In this document: piece after piece, positions 1-9,383 of the stretch
How the letters are laid out: each line of letters starts with the position of its first letter
Position numbering within the stretch: the stretch's first letter is position 1
DNA from: JAEUTH01 sp039931675
Lineage (GTDB): Bacteria > Bacteroidota > Bacteroidia > AKYH767-A > OLB10
Direction of reading: 5' to 3'
DNA length: 64,000 nucleotides
Assembly: GCA_039931675.1 (NCBI GenBank)
Contig: JBDTRM010000020.1
Span: 1 to 64,000 of the forward strand
Notes under the pieces: generated by a model
Databases searched by the model: none
Seen by the model: only the letters and a program-made list of their open reading frames with translations
Told to the model about the DNA's origin: nothing
Program-made: the position numbers and the translations under genes

Positions 1-101
1 AATTATTCTTTCGCTCACTATTGTTGCTGATTTGATTTCACAAAACTGCAAAACAAATTCAAGTCTTATGATTGATTGCGTAAAACTTATTCACGATTTA
101 A

Positions 102-187
102 TTGCCACTAAGTCACTAAGACACTAAGACAAAGTTCGGATTAGATTTTTTTTCATTTCTTAGTGCCTTAGTGCCTTAGTGGCAAAA
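102..187. repeat. Intergenic inverted repeat, CACTAAG type
   Basis: The left arm (about 103-130) holds three tandem CACTAAG-type words after TTGCC. The right arm (about 160-187) is its approximate reverse complement, ending GTGGCAA. A related element lies at 37033-37105, so this is a dispersed palindromic repeat family rather than a gene-specific site. It sits just upstream of the first gene. Apart from it, I see no gene in positions 1-200. Confidence 0.8.
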
Positions 188-218
188 AAATAAGCGTTCA
201 CTTTTGGATTTATTATTA

Positions 219-1178
219 ATGAAAAAATCAGGCTGGCTGCTGTTGTTCAAACTTGCATTAACCATTCTATCGCTATGGATTATTTACAAGCAGGTAATTG
301 AAAAAGAAAATTTTGCAGATGTAATTCGGGATGCAAAGCAACTTGCCAATGATAATGATGCACTTTTATTATTAATCATATCATTATTCCTGATGGTGAT
401 TAACTGGAGCATTGAAGCTGTTAAGTGGAAATTTTTAGTTTCAAAAATTGTTGCAATAAGTTTTTTGCAGTCTTTAAATGCCGTGCTCAGCGGAGTTACT
501 TTAAGTTTTTTCACACCCAACCGCATGGGAGAATTTGCGGGACGGATATTGCATCTGCCTTATGGCACAAGAATCAGGGCAACTTTTGCAACTCTCATAG
601 GCAACGCTGCTCAATTAGTAATTACAATTGGTGCAGGCGTAGCTTCAGCCGGTTTTATCATGAATTTTATTGAACTGGATGTGAGGATTAATCTATTGAT
701 CATAGCAGCAATTTTTATCATAAATATTATACTTCTGCTTATCTATTTCAACATTTCAATCTTAGATAAATGGTTGTTGAAAATTAAATTGATGCATAAG
801 TATGCTGATCACATTCATGCATTATCAGGATATTCAAAAACAGAATTAGCAAAAGTGTTGTTGCTTTCTTTTACCAGGTATTTTGTCTTTGCAACACAGT
901 ATGTTCTCATTCTTCAAATGATGAATGTAGATGCAGACCTTGCTGATCTTTACTTTGCTGTTGCGGCTGTGTTCCTTATCATAACTGTAATTCCAACCAT
1001 TGCACTTACCGAATTAACTGTGCGCGGTTCGGTGGCTGTAAGTATTATCAGCATTGTTTCAAATAACAAGCTCGGAATTCTTGAAGCTGCATTTATTGTT
1101 TGGTTTATTAATTTGGTTATTCCTTCGGTGCTTGGTTCATTCACCCTGCTCACTTTAAAATTAGCAAGACAAAAATAA
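219..1178 (+). CDS. Flippase-like integral membrane protein (LPG synthase TM / UPF0104 family)
   Basis: About 319 residues and strongly hydrophobic, with roughly eight predicted membrane segments and a short cytosolic-type start (MKKSGWLLLFKLAL). The pattern resembles the lysylphosphatidylglycerol synthase transmembrane / flippase-like family, which moves or modifies polar lipids or lipid-linked precursors. The soluble C-terminal synthase domain of MprF is absent, so a lipid-flippase-like role is more likely than lysyl transfer (inference). A TTG at 204 is also in frame, but the ATG at 219 is preferred. The stop codon directly abuts the ATG of the glycosyltransferase at 1179, so the two are probably co-transcribed and translationally coupled, which suggests a joint role in a lipid-linked glycan. 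Substrate unknown. Confidence 0.75.
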   Translation: MKKSGWLLLFKLALTILSLWIIYKQVIEKENFADVIRDAKQLANDNDALLLLIISLFLMVINWSIEAVKWKFLVSKIVAISFLQSLNAVLSGVTLSFFTPNRMGEFAGRILHLPYGTRIRATFATLIGNAAQLVITIGAGVASAGFIMNFIELDVRINLLIIAAIFIINIILLLIYFNISILDKWLLKIKLMHKYADHIHALSGYSKTELAKVLLLSFTRYFVFATQYVLILQMMNVDADLADLYFAVAAVFLIITVIPTIALTELTVRGSVAVSIISIVSNNKLGILEAAFIVWFINLVIPSVLGSFTLLTLKLARQK

Positions 1179-2345
1179 ATGGATTTGCTTTTCTATAGTA
1201 TTTCAATCATTACGATAATCATATTGGTGATGTATGTCCGGATGATTGTAAACTACGTCATAAAATGGAATTCGATAGAAAGTTTTGAAATCAAAAATCA
1301 CGCATCTTCTTTTAAAACTACAGTTTCAATAATTGTGGCTGCAAGAAATGAAGAGGGAAATATTATTGATCTTCTGCAATGTATTGCATCACAAAATTAT
1401 CCCAATTCGCTCTTTGAAATTTATGTTGTTGATGATCATTCAGAAGATAAAACTACAGGAGTTGTAGATAAATTTATTGCTCAAAATGTTTCAGTACAGA
1501 TAAAATTAATTCAACTGCAAAAAATAAATCCTGAACTCAAAAACAAAAAAGCAGCAATTCAACAAGGCATTGAACAATCAACAGGAGAATTGATTATTAC
1601 TACAGATGCCGATTGTATTATGAATGAAAACTGGTTGGCAACAATTGTTTCATATTATGAATTGCATAAGCCACAAATGATCGTCTGTCCTGTAATATTA
1701 TCAGGCGAAAGTTTTTTTGAAAAACTACAACGATTGGAATTTTTAAGCTTGATTGGCATCACAGCATCATCAATTAAAGCAGGCAAACCGTTGATGTGTA
1801 ATGGTGCAAATCTTGCCTACACAAGAAAAATATTTTTTGAAACAGGAGGCTTTGAGAATAATACACTAATGGCAACCGGTGATGATACTTTCCTGATGTT
1901 CAATATCTGGAAACTGAATAATCATCACATTCATTTCCTGAAGTCGAATGATGCAACTGTAACAACTCCTGCTCAAAAAAATATTTCTTCTTTCTTGCAG
2001 CAGCGAGCCAGGTGGGCATCAAAAACCACTCAATATAATTTACCTCATGTAAGTCTTACCGGCTATTTTATTACTGCAATAAATTTTATGATTTTGATTT
2101 TATTGGCACTTTCTTTTTTCAAATTGAAATTTTTATTGCTTTTATTCAGTCTGTTTTCAATTAAATTAATTGTTGATGGAAATTATCTTTTCAAAGTAGC
2201 CTCTTACTTCAAACAAAAGCAACTTAATAGTTTACTGTTATTATTGATTACAGCAATGCTGTATCCTTTTTATATTTTATACATAAGTTTAAAATCCCAA
2301 AGAGGGCACTATCAATGGAAAGGCAGAATTTTTGCGAAGAAATAA
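1179..2345 (+). CDS. Membrane-bound family 2 glycosyltransferase
   Basis: This 388-residue protein has one N-terminal membrane helix (about residues 5-20), a GT-A catalytic domain and three or so C-terminal helices (about 290-380). GT2 features visible: NEE at 57-59, DDHSED at 85-90, the metal-binding TDAD at 142-145, GDD at 234-236 and a QxxRW-type motif (QQRARW, 274-279). The last is typical of processive or membrane-associated GT2 enzymes. It should transfer a sugar from a nucleotide sugar on the cytoplasmic face of the inner membrane. The ATG follows the stop of the upstream flippase-like gene without a gap, which implies an operon. The product (glycolipid, polysaccharide or carotenoid glycoside) cannot be told from sequence. 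Confidence 0.85.
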   Translation: MDLLFYSISIITIIILVMYVRMIVNYVIKWNSIESFEIKNHASSFKTTVSIIVAARNEEGNIIDLLQCIASQNYPNSLFEIYVVDDHSEDKTTGVVDKFIAQNVSVQIKLIQLQKINPELKNKKAAIQQGIEQSTGELIITTDADCIMNENWLATIVSYYELHKPQMIVCPVILSGESFFEKLQRLEFLSLIGITASSIKAGKPLMCNGANLAYTRKIFFETGGFENNTLMATGDDTFLMFNIWKLNNHHIHFLKSNDATVTTPAQKNISSFLQQRARWASKTTQYNLPHVSLTGYFITAINFMILILLALSFFKLKFLLLLFSLFSIKLIVDGNYLFKVASYFKQKQLNSLLLLLITAMLYPFYILYISLKSQRGHYQWKGRIFAKK

Positions 2346-2409
2346 CCGCACGAATTAAAATTTATTTCAATTTAAGCCGACAACAAGCAATTAAGCAAAA
2401 TATTTGTTA

Positions 2410-2439
2410 TTGCAATTAATGTCACAGCATATATATTTG
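2410..2439 (+). promoter_or_regulatory. Bacteroidota-type promoter of the YceI gene
   Basis: TTG at 2410-2412, a 19-bp spacer, then TATATTTG at 2432-2439. This matches the Bacteroidota sigma-70 consensus TTG-N19-TAnnTTTG. The ATG lies 40 bp downstream. Confidence 0.7.
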
Positions 2440-2479
2440 CACCCGAATTAGAATTATTGAAACTTTTAAAAATTATAAA

Positions 2480-3064
2480 ATGAAAAAACTGATTTTATCA
2501 ATTATGACTGTAGCATCTATAACTGCAGGAGCAAATGCTCAAACCAAATGGACTGTTGATCCCTCACACTCCAATGTAAAATTTACTATCACTCACTTGA
2601 TGGTGAGTGATGTGGACGGAAATTTTAAAGTATTTGATGGCGATGTTAATGCCAAAGATGATACATTTCAGGATGCATTAATCAACTTTAGTGTAGATGT
2701 AGCAACCGTAAACACTGAGAGTGAAGATCGCGACAAGCACTTAAGATCTGATGATTTTTTTAATGCTGATAAATTTCCAAAGATGACTTTTAAAAGCACA
2801 TCGTTTAAAAAAGTAAGCGGCAATAATTATAAGCTTACAGGTAATCTTACCATTCGCGATGTAACCAAGCTTGTAACTTTTGACGTTACTTTCGGAGGTA
2901 TCATAAAAGATCCCTGGGGAAATACTAAAGCAGGCTTTAAAGGATCATCATCAATAAAACGGACTGACTATAAATTATCCTGGAATAAAAATCTGGATGC
3001 CGGTGGAGTTGTTTTAAGTGATGAAGTAAAAATCAATATCAATGTAGAGTTAAAGAAGAATTAA
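2480..3064 (+). CDS. Secreted YceI family lipid-binding protein
   Basis: This 194-residue protein has a signal peptide (MKKLILSIMTVASITAGANA, cleavage probably before QTKW). The remainder is a full-length YceI domain: the opening TKWTVDPSHSNVKFTITHLMVS, the central DRDKHLRSDDFFNADKFP segment and the closing KINI strand are characteristic. YceI proteins form a lipocalin-like beta barrel that binds polyisoprenoids or other long amphiphiles in the periplasm. It has its own promoter and a downstream terminator, so it is probably monocistronic. Ligand unknown. Confidence 0.9.
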   Translation: MKKLILSIMTVASITAGANAQTKWTVDPSHSNVKFTITHLMVSDVDGNFKVFDGDVNAKDDTFQDALINFSVDVATVNTESEDRDKHLRSDDFFNADKFPKMTFKSTSFKKVSGNNYKLTGNLTIRDVTKLVTFDVTFGGIIKDPWGNTKAGFKGSSSIKRTDYKLSWNKNLDAGGVVLSDEVKININVELKKN

Positions 3065-3085
3065 TTCACAGACATTGAGTAAAAT

Positions 3086-3122
3086 TAAAAGCGGAGGTTG
3101 TAAATCAATCTCCGCTTTTTTT
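3086..3122. terminator. Convergent (bidirectional) terminator
   Basis: A stem AAAAGCGGAG (3087-3096) pairs with CTCCGCTTTT (3110-3119) and is followed by a T run. It lies between the convergent YceI and outer-membrane protein genes and could serve both. Confidence 0.8.
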
Positions 3123-3164
3123 AATTTAAAATTTCAGATCAATCTTCTCACTGTTCTAAATTTA

Positions 3165-4673
3165 TTAATCGAATTTAAAACCGATAGTGAACATTAATCT
3201 ATGCGTGTTAATCTTTGATTGCACACCGGGTTCCTGGCCATTGGCAAGGCTGTAAGTTTCGCTGTATTGTTTTGATTGTGTGAAAGAATAACCCACATCA
3301 AAAAAATAATTTTTATCACGAAATCCGAAACCTCCTGTATAACTCATTGATGAGTAATCATAATCGCCCGGCAAAACTCCCGATTTATAAGGGCTTCCGT
3401 AATAAGCTGCACCTAACCTGAATGACATATTTCCATTTATAACTTCACCTCCAATATGCACAATGCTCTGTCCCTGGTGATATTGGTGTATAGCATTATT
3501 CTCTTCTGAAAAACTATAAACTCCCTGGCTCTGCGAACGCAAACGCGCAGACGGATGATCAACATATTCATAATCGGCACTGATTAATCCTTTACCCGGA
3601 AAAACGAAAGCTAAACTTCCTAAAGCACGAAAAGGAGTATTTAGTTTATAATCAAAATCGCTGCTGGGTGGTGAATTTAAGGTAAACGAACTATCTCCTG
3701 CTGCACCAAACTGTGATACCATATTATAATCATCATGGTAATGCATGCCATACCATGCTGGCGTATGGATAGCAGCTCCGATCCGAATCATATCATTCGG
3801 TTTGTATATCATTCCAAATTTAAATTCTGCCGCAACTCCATGTGTATATTCATTTTTAAATAAAGAAAATGATTTGAAATTCATATTGAAATAAGGACTG
3901 TATATAGTATCCTTAACATCAATCTCATCATAAACGCTGTTAAAATGATATCGCAATGCCTTCAATTCAAAAGTTCCTCCCACATAAAATTTATCATTGA
4001 AATTATTGGCCAATCCAAATAACCAGTTGTCTGTATTTCCTTTGGTTTCAATACTTTCGCGCTGTAACTCCCCACCGTTTGGTATTGCACTGGAATAAGT
4101 ATTTGCTGTGGATGCGGATGGATTTATAAGATAAAGATTATAAGCCATACCGGGACCAAAAGCATATTCAATATCTTCGAGTGAACTTACCGGTACACCA
4201 TTAGTTTGCTCCACATAACTGTTGAGTAATGAGTTGCGGGTATTAACGCCCTGGTAATTAGAATATGATTTATAACTGTTTTCACGATTGTATCCGATAG
4301 CCCAATTCCAACCCTTCCAGCCTTGTTTATTTTCTTTAACACTTGAACCCACCAAACCAAAATCAGCTATGTTAAAATAAAAACGACTGTCGGTTGAAAC
4401 AGTTCCCAGGTATTGATTATTAACATTACGGAGATTAAATGCCGGTGTAAATGTAAACTCCGATTTTCGGTAAACACCAAGTCCCCCTGGGTTTTGACTT
4501 AATGATGAAAAATCTCCGCCCAATGCCCCGAATGCACCTCCCATTGATAAAGAACGGGCAGTAGTTCCAAATGTATTTTCAGAAAACAGTATGGCATCAT
4601 CAGGGGTTTGAGCAATTGCACCGGCACTTACAAGAGATGCCAGTGTTATTAGTTTTAAATTCAATGTGTTCAT
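3165..4673 (-). CDS. FadL/OmpP1-like outer-membrane transport protein
   Basis: A 502-residue protein with a signal peptide ending near AGAIAQ. The mature start (TPDDAILFSENTFGTTARSL, then SMGGAFGALGGDFSSLSQNPGGLG) has the GGAF...NPAG-like segment of OMPP1/FadL/TodX porins. Alternating aromatic strands and a C-terminal sequence ending in FTIGFKFD fit an outer-membrane beta barrel. Family members take up hydrophobic compounds; in Bacteroidota they are often labelled hemin receptors without direct evidence. No TonB box or plug domain is seen. A PorV-like role in T9SS shares this fold and cannot be excluded. It is followed by the convergent terminator at 3086-3122. Confidence 0.8.
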   Translation of the reverse strand: MNTLNLKLITLASLVSAGAIAQTPDDAILFSENTFGTTARSLSMGGAFGALGGDFSSLSQNPGGLGVYRKSEFTFTPAFNLRNVNNQYLGTVSTDSRFYFNIADFGLVGSSVKENKQGWKGWNWAIGYNRENSYKSYSNYQGVNTRNSLLNSYVEQTNGVPVSSLEDIEYAFGPGMAYNLYLINPSASTANTYSSAIPNGGELQRESIETKGNTDNWLFGLANNFNDKFYVGGTFELKALRYHFNSVYDEIDVKDTIYSPYFNMNFKSFSLFKNEYTHGVAAEFKFGMIYKPNDMIRIGAAIHTPAWYGMHYHDDYNMVSQFGAAGDSSFTLNSPPSSDFDYKLNTPFRALGSLAFVFPGKGLISADYEYVDHPSARLRSQSQGVYSFSEENNAIHQYHQGQSIVHIGGEVINGNMSFRLGAAYYGSPYKSGVLPGDYDYSSMSYTGGFGFRDKNYFFDVGYSFTQSKQYSETYSLANGQEPGVQSKINTHRLMFTIGFKFD

Positions 4674-4717
4674 TTTCTTTAGCTTTTGGGTATCGAAACT
4701 TTATCCAACAGGTAAAT

Positions 4718-4790
4718 AAAAAAATCGTTATCTGCCAGGTATTAACCTCGCAGCGAAGCTAATTAACCAATAACAAATAACGATTTTTCA
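4718..4790 (-). terminator. Long stem-loop downstream of the Tyr/Asn-rich lipoprotein gene
   Basis: The arms AAAATCGTTAT (about 4721-4731) and ATAACGATTTTT (4777-4788) are complementary and separated by about 45 bp. On the minus strand the distal arm is followed by T-rich sequence, so it may terminate the lipoprotein transcript before the FadL-like gene. Confidence 0.55.
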
Positions 4791-4805
4791 AAATTTATAA
4801 ATGCC

Positions 4806-6383
4806 TTAACGATGTGATTTACTTTCGCGAGGCTGTGAATTATTATTGCTTTTATTTTCCTGGTGTGGCGCAGGCTGACTGTTATTTCGAGGCTGCTGAT
4901 ACGATGGCTGCGAATTTTGTTTCGGAGCATCATTCTTTGGCTTTGAATATTCCGAACCACCACTTTTCTTAGGTTCAGAATATTGGTGATTTGAATTAGA
5001 CGGAGCGTCCGACTTCACATTACCGCTATTACTTTTAACATTGCCTGATCCTGGTGCATTCGAAGTATTCTTCGGATCACTGTAAGGTTGTTTCACACCA
5101 CCATTACTATTGCCCGGTGTATAATGATCATTTTTGGGATTATTATAATGAATATCTTTGGGAGGAGCGGTGTTAGTTTTTACATCACGAGGATCGTTGC
5201 CTTTCACATCACCGCTGTTGCCAGGCTGCGTTGAATAGTTATTTTTAACGTCACCATTATTATTTTTGATGTCTGGATTTCTGATGTCACCATTTCCCGT
5301 TGTCACATCACCACGCACCGGAATTGTCGCATGAGGTGCCTTTACGCCACCAGTTACATCACTTCCTGTATATACATTACCTTTTACATCTCCTGTTCCG
5401 GATTTTACATCTTTTCCTGTTAAAGAACTTCCTCTTATAGGAAGAGTTCCTCCAGCCGAAGGTGATGCATTAACGGTTGGTGAAACAGCAGCAGTGTAAG
5501 TTGTCGCAAGATTATGATTCAACGTTGAACCACGTTTGTCAAGGTAATTAGCTGTGCCAGCACCTGAACCACTTGTACCTTTGTGATGATTACCATAATA
5601 ATGAGTTTGGTTATCATAACTGTTGTAATAATAAGGACTGTAGCCATTTTCATATAATCCATTATAATAACCATTCCAGTAACCATTGTTATAACCATTA
5701 TTGTAACCGTAAGCATAAGGATTATAACCGTAACCATAACCACAATACGGATTGTAACCATAAGGATAATAATAAGGGCGATACCCATAAGGATTGAAAC
5801 CGTATCCATTACCCCAGCCAAATGATATACCCCAGTTGCTGCCGCAATAAGGATTGTAACTGTAGTAAACGGCAGGAGCCCACCAGTTATAGGTGCTGTA
5901 AATGCTTATTCCCCATGATGAAGGATTATAATCGTACCAATACGAATTAGTATAATAATTATCATAATAACCATAACCAACAGGGTTATAAAACCTCCTT
6001 ATGCGTGATGAATAAGCGTAATCGTAATAATCATCATTGTTATAATAATTATTGGTTACATAAGTGTTACCATCTTGTCCTTGAGTAGTTGTGCTGGAAG
6101 CAGGTACCGAACCTGAATTACTATTAGCATAATCAAAACGGCTGTCCTCAGTTTGAGGAGAAGCGTTATTGCTATTATTAATATTATTTGGTTGAGCAGA
6201 ATAGTCCCCTGCATTTGCAGCAGGTTCACTATTATTATTCACTGCCGGTGCCGGTGTAGCAGGTTTGTTGGCTGACGAATAATAAACATCATCATAATTG
6301 TAACCTGTACTTGCCTGTTTTGCAGAGTTGCATGCTGATAACATTACAGCGGATGCGAGTGCGGAAATAATTAGATTTTTCAT
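4806..6383 (-). CDS. Tyr/Asn/Gly-rich repetitive lipoprotein of unknown function
   Basis: The start at 6383 is chosen because AAGGAG lies just upstream and the protein then begins with a lipoprotein signal (MKNLIISALASAVMLSAC); this gives 525 residues. The mature protein has a Ser/Asn-rich linker and a central stretch of about 170 residues dominated by NPYGYGY-type Tyr/Asn/Gly motifs. The C-terminal third is made of GDVK- and GNVKS-like units rich in Asn, Pro, Ser and Lys. No enzymatic domain is recognised. Low-complexity surface lipoproteins of this kind are usually disordered, adhesive or matrix-like; that is inference. It is transcribed divergently from proS. Confidence 0.7.
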   Translation of the reverse strand: MKNLIISALASAVMLSACNSAKQASTGYNYDDVYYSSANKPATPAPAVNNNSEPAANAGDYSAQPNNINNSNNASPQTEDSRFDYANSNSGSVPASSTTTQGQDGNTYVTNNYYNNDDYYDYAYSSRIRRFYNPVGYGYYDNYYTNSYWYDYNPSSWGISIYSTYNWWAPAVYYSYNPYCGSNWGISFGWGNGYGFNPYGYRPYYYPYGYNPYCGYGYGYNPYAYGYNNGYNNGYWNGYYNGLYENGYSPYYYNSYDNQTHYYGNHHKGTSGSGAGTANYLDKRGSTLNHNLATTYTAAVSPTVNASPSAGGTLPIRGSSLTGKDVKSGTGDVKGNVYTGSDVTGGVKAPHATIPVRGDVTTGNGDIRNPDIKNNNGDVKNNYSTQPGNSGDVKGNDPRDVKTNTAPPKDIHYNNPKNDHYTPGNSNGGVKQPYSDPKNTSNAPGSGNVKSNSGNVKSDAPSNSNHQYSEPKKSGGSEYSKPKNDAPKQNSQPSYQQPRNNSQPAPHQENKSNNNSQPRESKSHR

Positions 6384-6490
6384 GATACTTCTCCTTCTTG
6401 TTTTATTATGAATGTGATGCAAACTTAAATCTTATTCCATAAACATATATGAAATATGTGTGACGTAATTTAATGTTTTGACTTCAAAGG

Positions 6491-6509
6491 TACAGTATAG
6501 TTTACTGTA
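6491..6509. promoter_or_regulatory. Palindrome beside a -7 motif in the lipoprotein/proS divergent region
   Basis: TACAGTA and TACTGTA flank five bases. On the minus strand the palindrome is immediately followed by TACCTTTG (6485-6492), a TAnnTTTG-type -7 element. It therefore sits in the promoter spacer of the lipoprotein gene, a typical operator position. Only one copy is seen. Confidence 0.4.
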
Positions 6510-6608
6510 AATTGTTATTGTGATATATGTTTTACAATTTTGTTGCCACGTGTTAACGAATGGTTAGCATTGCATATTGTTTCACAGTATTTTCATTCAA
6601 CAATTTTT

Positions 6609-8084
6609 ATGGCAAAAAATTTTCCGACCCGCGCTGATAATTATTCAGAGTGGTATAATGAATTAGTTACGCGTGCTGATCTTGCTGAAACCTCATCAGT
6701 ACGGGGATGCATGGTGATAAAGCCTTATGGATATTCCATCTGGGAAAAGATGCAGCAGGCATTAGATAAGATGTTTAAGGACACAGGACATGTTAATGCG
6801 TACTTCCCGCTATTCATTCCAAAGTCATTTTTTAGTAAAGAAGCATCGCATGTAGAGGGTTTCGCTAAAGAGTGCGCTGTAGTTACCCATTACCGGTTAA
6901 AAAATTCGCCCGATGGCAAAGGTGTAATTGTAGATGAAGATGCCAAACTTGAAGAAGAATTAATCATCCGTCCCACTTCTGAAACTATTATATGGAACAC
7001 CTATCGTAACTGGATTATGTCATATCGGGATTTGCCATTGCTTATTAATCAATGGGCAAATGTGGTGAGATGGGAAATGCGCACAAGGCTATTTCTTCGC
7101 ACTGCTGAATTTCTTTGGCAGGAAGGACACACAGCACATGCAACTGAACAGGAAGCCATTGAAGAAACAAGACGCATGTTAGATGTATATGCTGATTTTG
7201 CAGAGAACTTTATGGGTGTGCCGGTTATTAAAGGTTTTAAAACAGCAAATGAACGGTTTGCCGGTGCATTGGATACTTTTTGTATTGAGGCATTGATGCA
7301 GGATGGAAAGGCTTTACAGTCGGGCACATCACATTTCCTTGGTCAAAATTTTGCAAAAGCATTTGATGTAAAATTTACGAGCAAAGCAGGGGTGCAGGAG
7401 TTCGTTTGGGCAACTTCATGGGGCGTAAGCACACGATTAATCGGTGCATTAATTATGGCGCACAGCGATGATGATGGATTGGTGCTTCCTCCAAAACTTG
7501 CACCTATTCAAGTTGTAATTGTTCCGATTTATAAAAATGATGAACAACTTAAACAGATTGATGAGTATGCTATAAAAATTAAAAAGTCAATTGAAGCAAA
7601 AGGAATTAGCGTGAAGTACGATAACCGCGATACTCAAAAACCCGGATGGAAATTTTCTGAATATGAATTTAAAGGTGTACCTGTGCGAATTGCAATTGGC
7701 CCACGTGATATGGAAAACGAACAGGTTGAAATTGCAAGACGCGACACAAAAGAAAAAGCAACGTATTCAATTGTTGATCTTGATATTAAAATAGAACACC
7801 TGTTAGAACAGATTCAGAATAACATTTATAAAAAAGCAGTTGATTTCAGAGAAGCTTCAACCCATTATGTTGATACCTGGGATGAATTTTTAAAAACACT
7901 TGAGGAAAAACCCGGCTTTATTTACGCTCATTGGGATGGAACACCTGAAACAGAACAAAAAATAAAGGAACTTTCAAAAGCAACTATTCGTTGTATTCCT
8001 TTAAATAATAAAATGGAAAATGGAAAGTGTGTGCTTACAGGTAATCCATCAACACAGCGCGTGGTTTTTGCGAGAGCTTATTAA
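6609..8084 (+). CDS. proS: Prolyl-tRNA synthetase (short, eukaryote/archaeal-like type)
   Basis: Charges tRNA-Pro with proline in the cytoplasm. The ATG at 6609 (MAKNFPTRADNYSEWYNELV) is preferred over an earlier in-frame TTG because homologues begin near this sequence; it gives 491 residues. Class II synthetase features include RPTSE, the motif-2 region RWEMRTRLFLRTAEFLWQEGHTAH and a C-terminal anticodon-binding domain starting near LAPIQVVIVPI. The roughly 180-residue cis-editing insertion of the E. coli-type enzyme is absent. The length matches the ProS type 3 form common in Bacteroidota. A terminator follows. Confidence 0.97.
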   Translation: MAKNFPTRADNYSEWYNELVTRADLAETSSVRGCMVIKPYGYSIWEKMQQALDKMFKDTGHVNAYFPLFIPKSFFSKEASHVEGFAKECAVVTHYRLKNSPDGKGVIVDEDAKLEEELIIRPTSETIIWNTYRNWIMSYRDLPLLINQWANVVRWEMRTRLFLRTAEFLWQEGHTAHATEQEAIEETRRMLDVYADFAENFMGVPVIKGFKTANERFAGALDTFCIEALMQDGKALQSGTSHFLGQNFAKAFDVKFTSKAGVQEFVWATSWGVSTRLIGALIMAHSDDDGLVLPPKLAPIQVVIVPIYKNDEQLKQIDEYAIKIKKSIEAKGISVKYDNRDTQKPGWKFSEYEFKGVPVRIAIGPRDMENEQVEIARRDTKEKATYSIVDLDIKIEHLLEQIQNNIYKKAVDFREASTHYVDTWDEFLKTLEEKPGFIYAHWDGTPETEQKIKELSKATIRCIPLNNKMENGKCVLTGNPSTQRVVFARAY

Positions 8085-8100
8085 TCAAATCTTCAAATTG

Positions 8101-8137
8101 AAAAGCTCGCAACAAAAAAATTGCGGGCTTTTTTTAT
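8101..8137. terminator. Terminator between proS and the acyl-CoA dehydrogenase gene
   Basis: AAAGCTCGCAA pairs with TTGCGGGCTTT (one G-T pair), followed by a run of seven T. It lies between convergent genes. Confidence 0.85.
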
Positions 8138-8151
8138 CGAAATAAAATATT

Positions 8152-9294
8152 TTAATTTTTCAAAATTTCCCTTGCAATCACAATCTTCTGAATTTCCGAT
8201 GTGCCTTCGCCAATGGTGCATAGTTTTGAATCGCGATAAAATTTCTCTACCGGGAAATCTTTAGTGTAGCCATAGCCACCAAAAATCTGAACTGCTTCAG
8301 TTGATGCTCTCACCGCCACTTCTGATGCATAATATTTTGCCATAGCACTCACCTTAGTAACTTTCTCACCACGGTTTTTTAAATCGGCTGCTTCATAAGT
8401 TAACAATTCAGCAGCTTCAATTTCTGTGGCCATATCTGCTATTTTAAATGATATTCCCTGGAAGTTAGAAATTGGCTGTCCGAATTGCTCACGCTCTTTT
8501 GAATATTTCACTGCAGCATCAAAAGCGCCTTTTGCAATGCCGAGAGAAAGTGATGCGATAGAAATGCGTCCTCCATCCAATACTTTCATAGCTTGTTTAA
8601 AACCTTCTCCCACAATGCCCAAAACGTTTTCATTAGGTATGCGGCAATCTTCAAAAATTAATTCAGCAGTTTCAGAAGCGCGCATTCCTAATTTGTTTTC
8701 TTTTTTTCCTCCGCGAAATCCCGGAGTTCCGCGCTCCACCACAAATGCTGTGATTCCGTTCGAATCCAAAAGTTCACCCGTGCGTGCTAACACTACTGCC
8801 ACATCGCCTGATATACCATGCGTGATCCAGTTTTTAGTTCCGTTGATCACCCAATGATCACCATCCTGCTTTGCAACACAACGCATACGCATGGCATCAC
8901 TTCCTGTGCCTGCTTCTGTTAAACCCCACGCGCCAATCCATTCTGCTGTGGCAAGTTTGGGAAGATATTTTTTCTTTTGTGCATCATTTCCGAACTGCAT
9001 AATGTGGCCGGTGCATAACGAATTATGAGCCGCCATTGATAAACCAATAGAGCCACACACACGCGATAACTCAACAATTGCAGTAACATATTCAGTGTAG
9101 CCAAAACCGGAACCGCCATATTCTGTTGGAACCAAAACACCCATCAATCCTAACTCGCCAAGCTTCTTAAACACTTCTACTGGAAATTGCTGGCTCTCAT
9201 CCCACTCCATCATTTTAGGACGTATATGTTTTATGGCAAACTCGCGAATGGTTTGCTTTATCATTTTTTGGTTTTCAGTTTCGTTAAAATCCAT
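8152..9294 (-). CDS. Acyl-CoA dehydrogenase
   Basis: A full-length 380-residue FAD enzyme that would oxidise acyl-CoA to trans-2-enoyl-CoA in beta-oxidation or branched-chain amino acid breakdown. The N-terminal helical domain contains LGLMGVLVPTEYGGSG. The middle domain has WGLTEAGTGSDA (FAD and substrate contacts). The C-terminal domain ends with QIFGGYGYTKDFPVEKFYRD and TIGEGTSEIQ. The Glu at about residue 363 in IGEGTSE occupies the catalytic-base position of the short- and branched-chain members. It is convergent with proS and not in an obvious operon. Chain-length specificity is undetermined. Confidence 0.93.
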   Translation of the reverse strand: MDFNETENQKMIKQTIREFAIKHIRPKMMEWDESQQFPVEVFKKLGELGLMGVLVPTEYGGSGFGYTEYVTAIVELSRVCGSIGLSMAAHNSLCTGHIMQFGNDAQKKKYLPKLATAEWIGAWGLTEAGTGSDAMRMRCVAKQDGDHWVINGTKNWITHGISGDVAVVLARTGELLDSNGITAFVVERGTPGFRGGKKENKLGMRASETAELIFEDCRIPNENVLGIVGEGFKQAMKVLDGGRISIASLSLGIAKGAFDAAVKYSKEREQFGQPISNFQGISFKIADMATEIEAAELLTYEAADLKNRGEKVTKVSAMAKYYASEVAVRASTEAVQIFGGYGYTKDFPVEKFYRDSKLCTIGEGTSEIQKIVIAREILKN

Positions 9295-9352
9295 TGTGAT
9301 TATATCGGGGTTTTATGTTTTTAAAAATGTGCAATGATTTAAAAAAGAGGCG

Positions 9353-9383
9353 CGAAAGTAACTCTTTAAGACTTATTTGCAAA
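9353..9383 (-). promoter_or_regulatory. Probable promoter of the acyl-CoA dehydrogenase gene
   Basis: On the minus strand, TTTG (complement of 9380-9383) is followed after 19 bp by TACTTTCG (complement of 9353-9360), one base off the TAnnTTTG consensus. Confidence 0.45.

Noticed and set aside
5519..5821. Frames inside the Tyr/Asn-rich lipoprotein gene on both strands
   Set aside because: They are by-products of the repetitive codon pattern of the lipoprotein.
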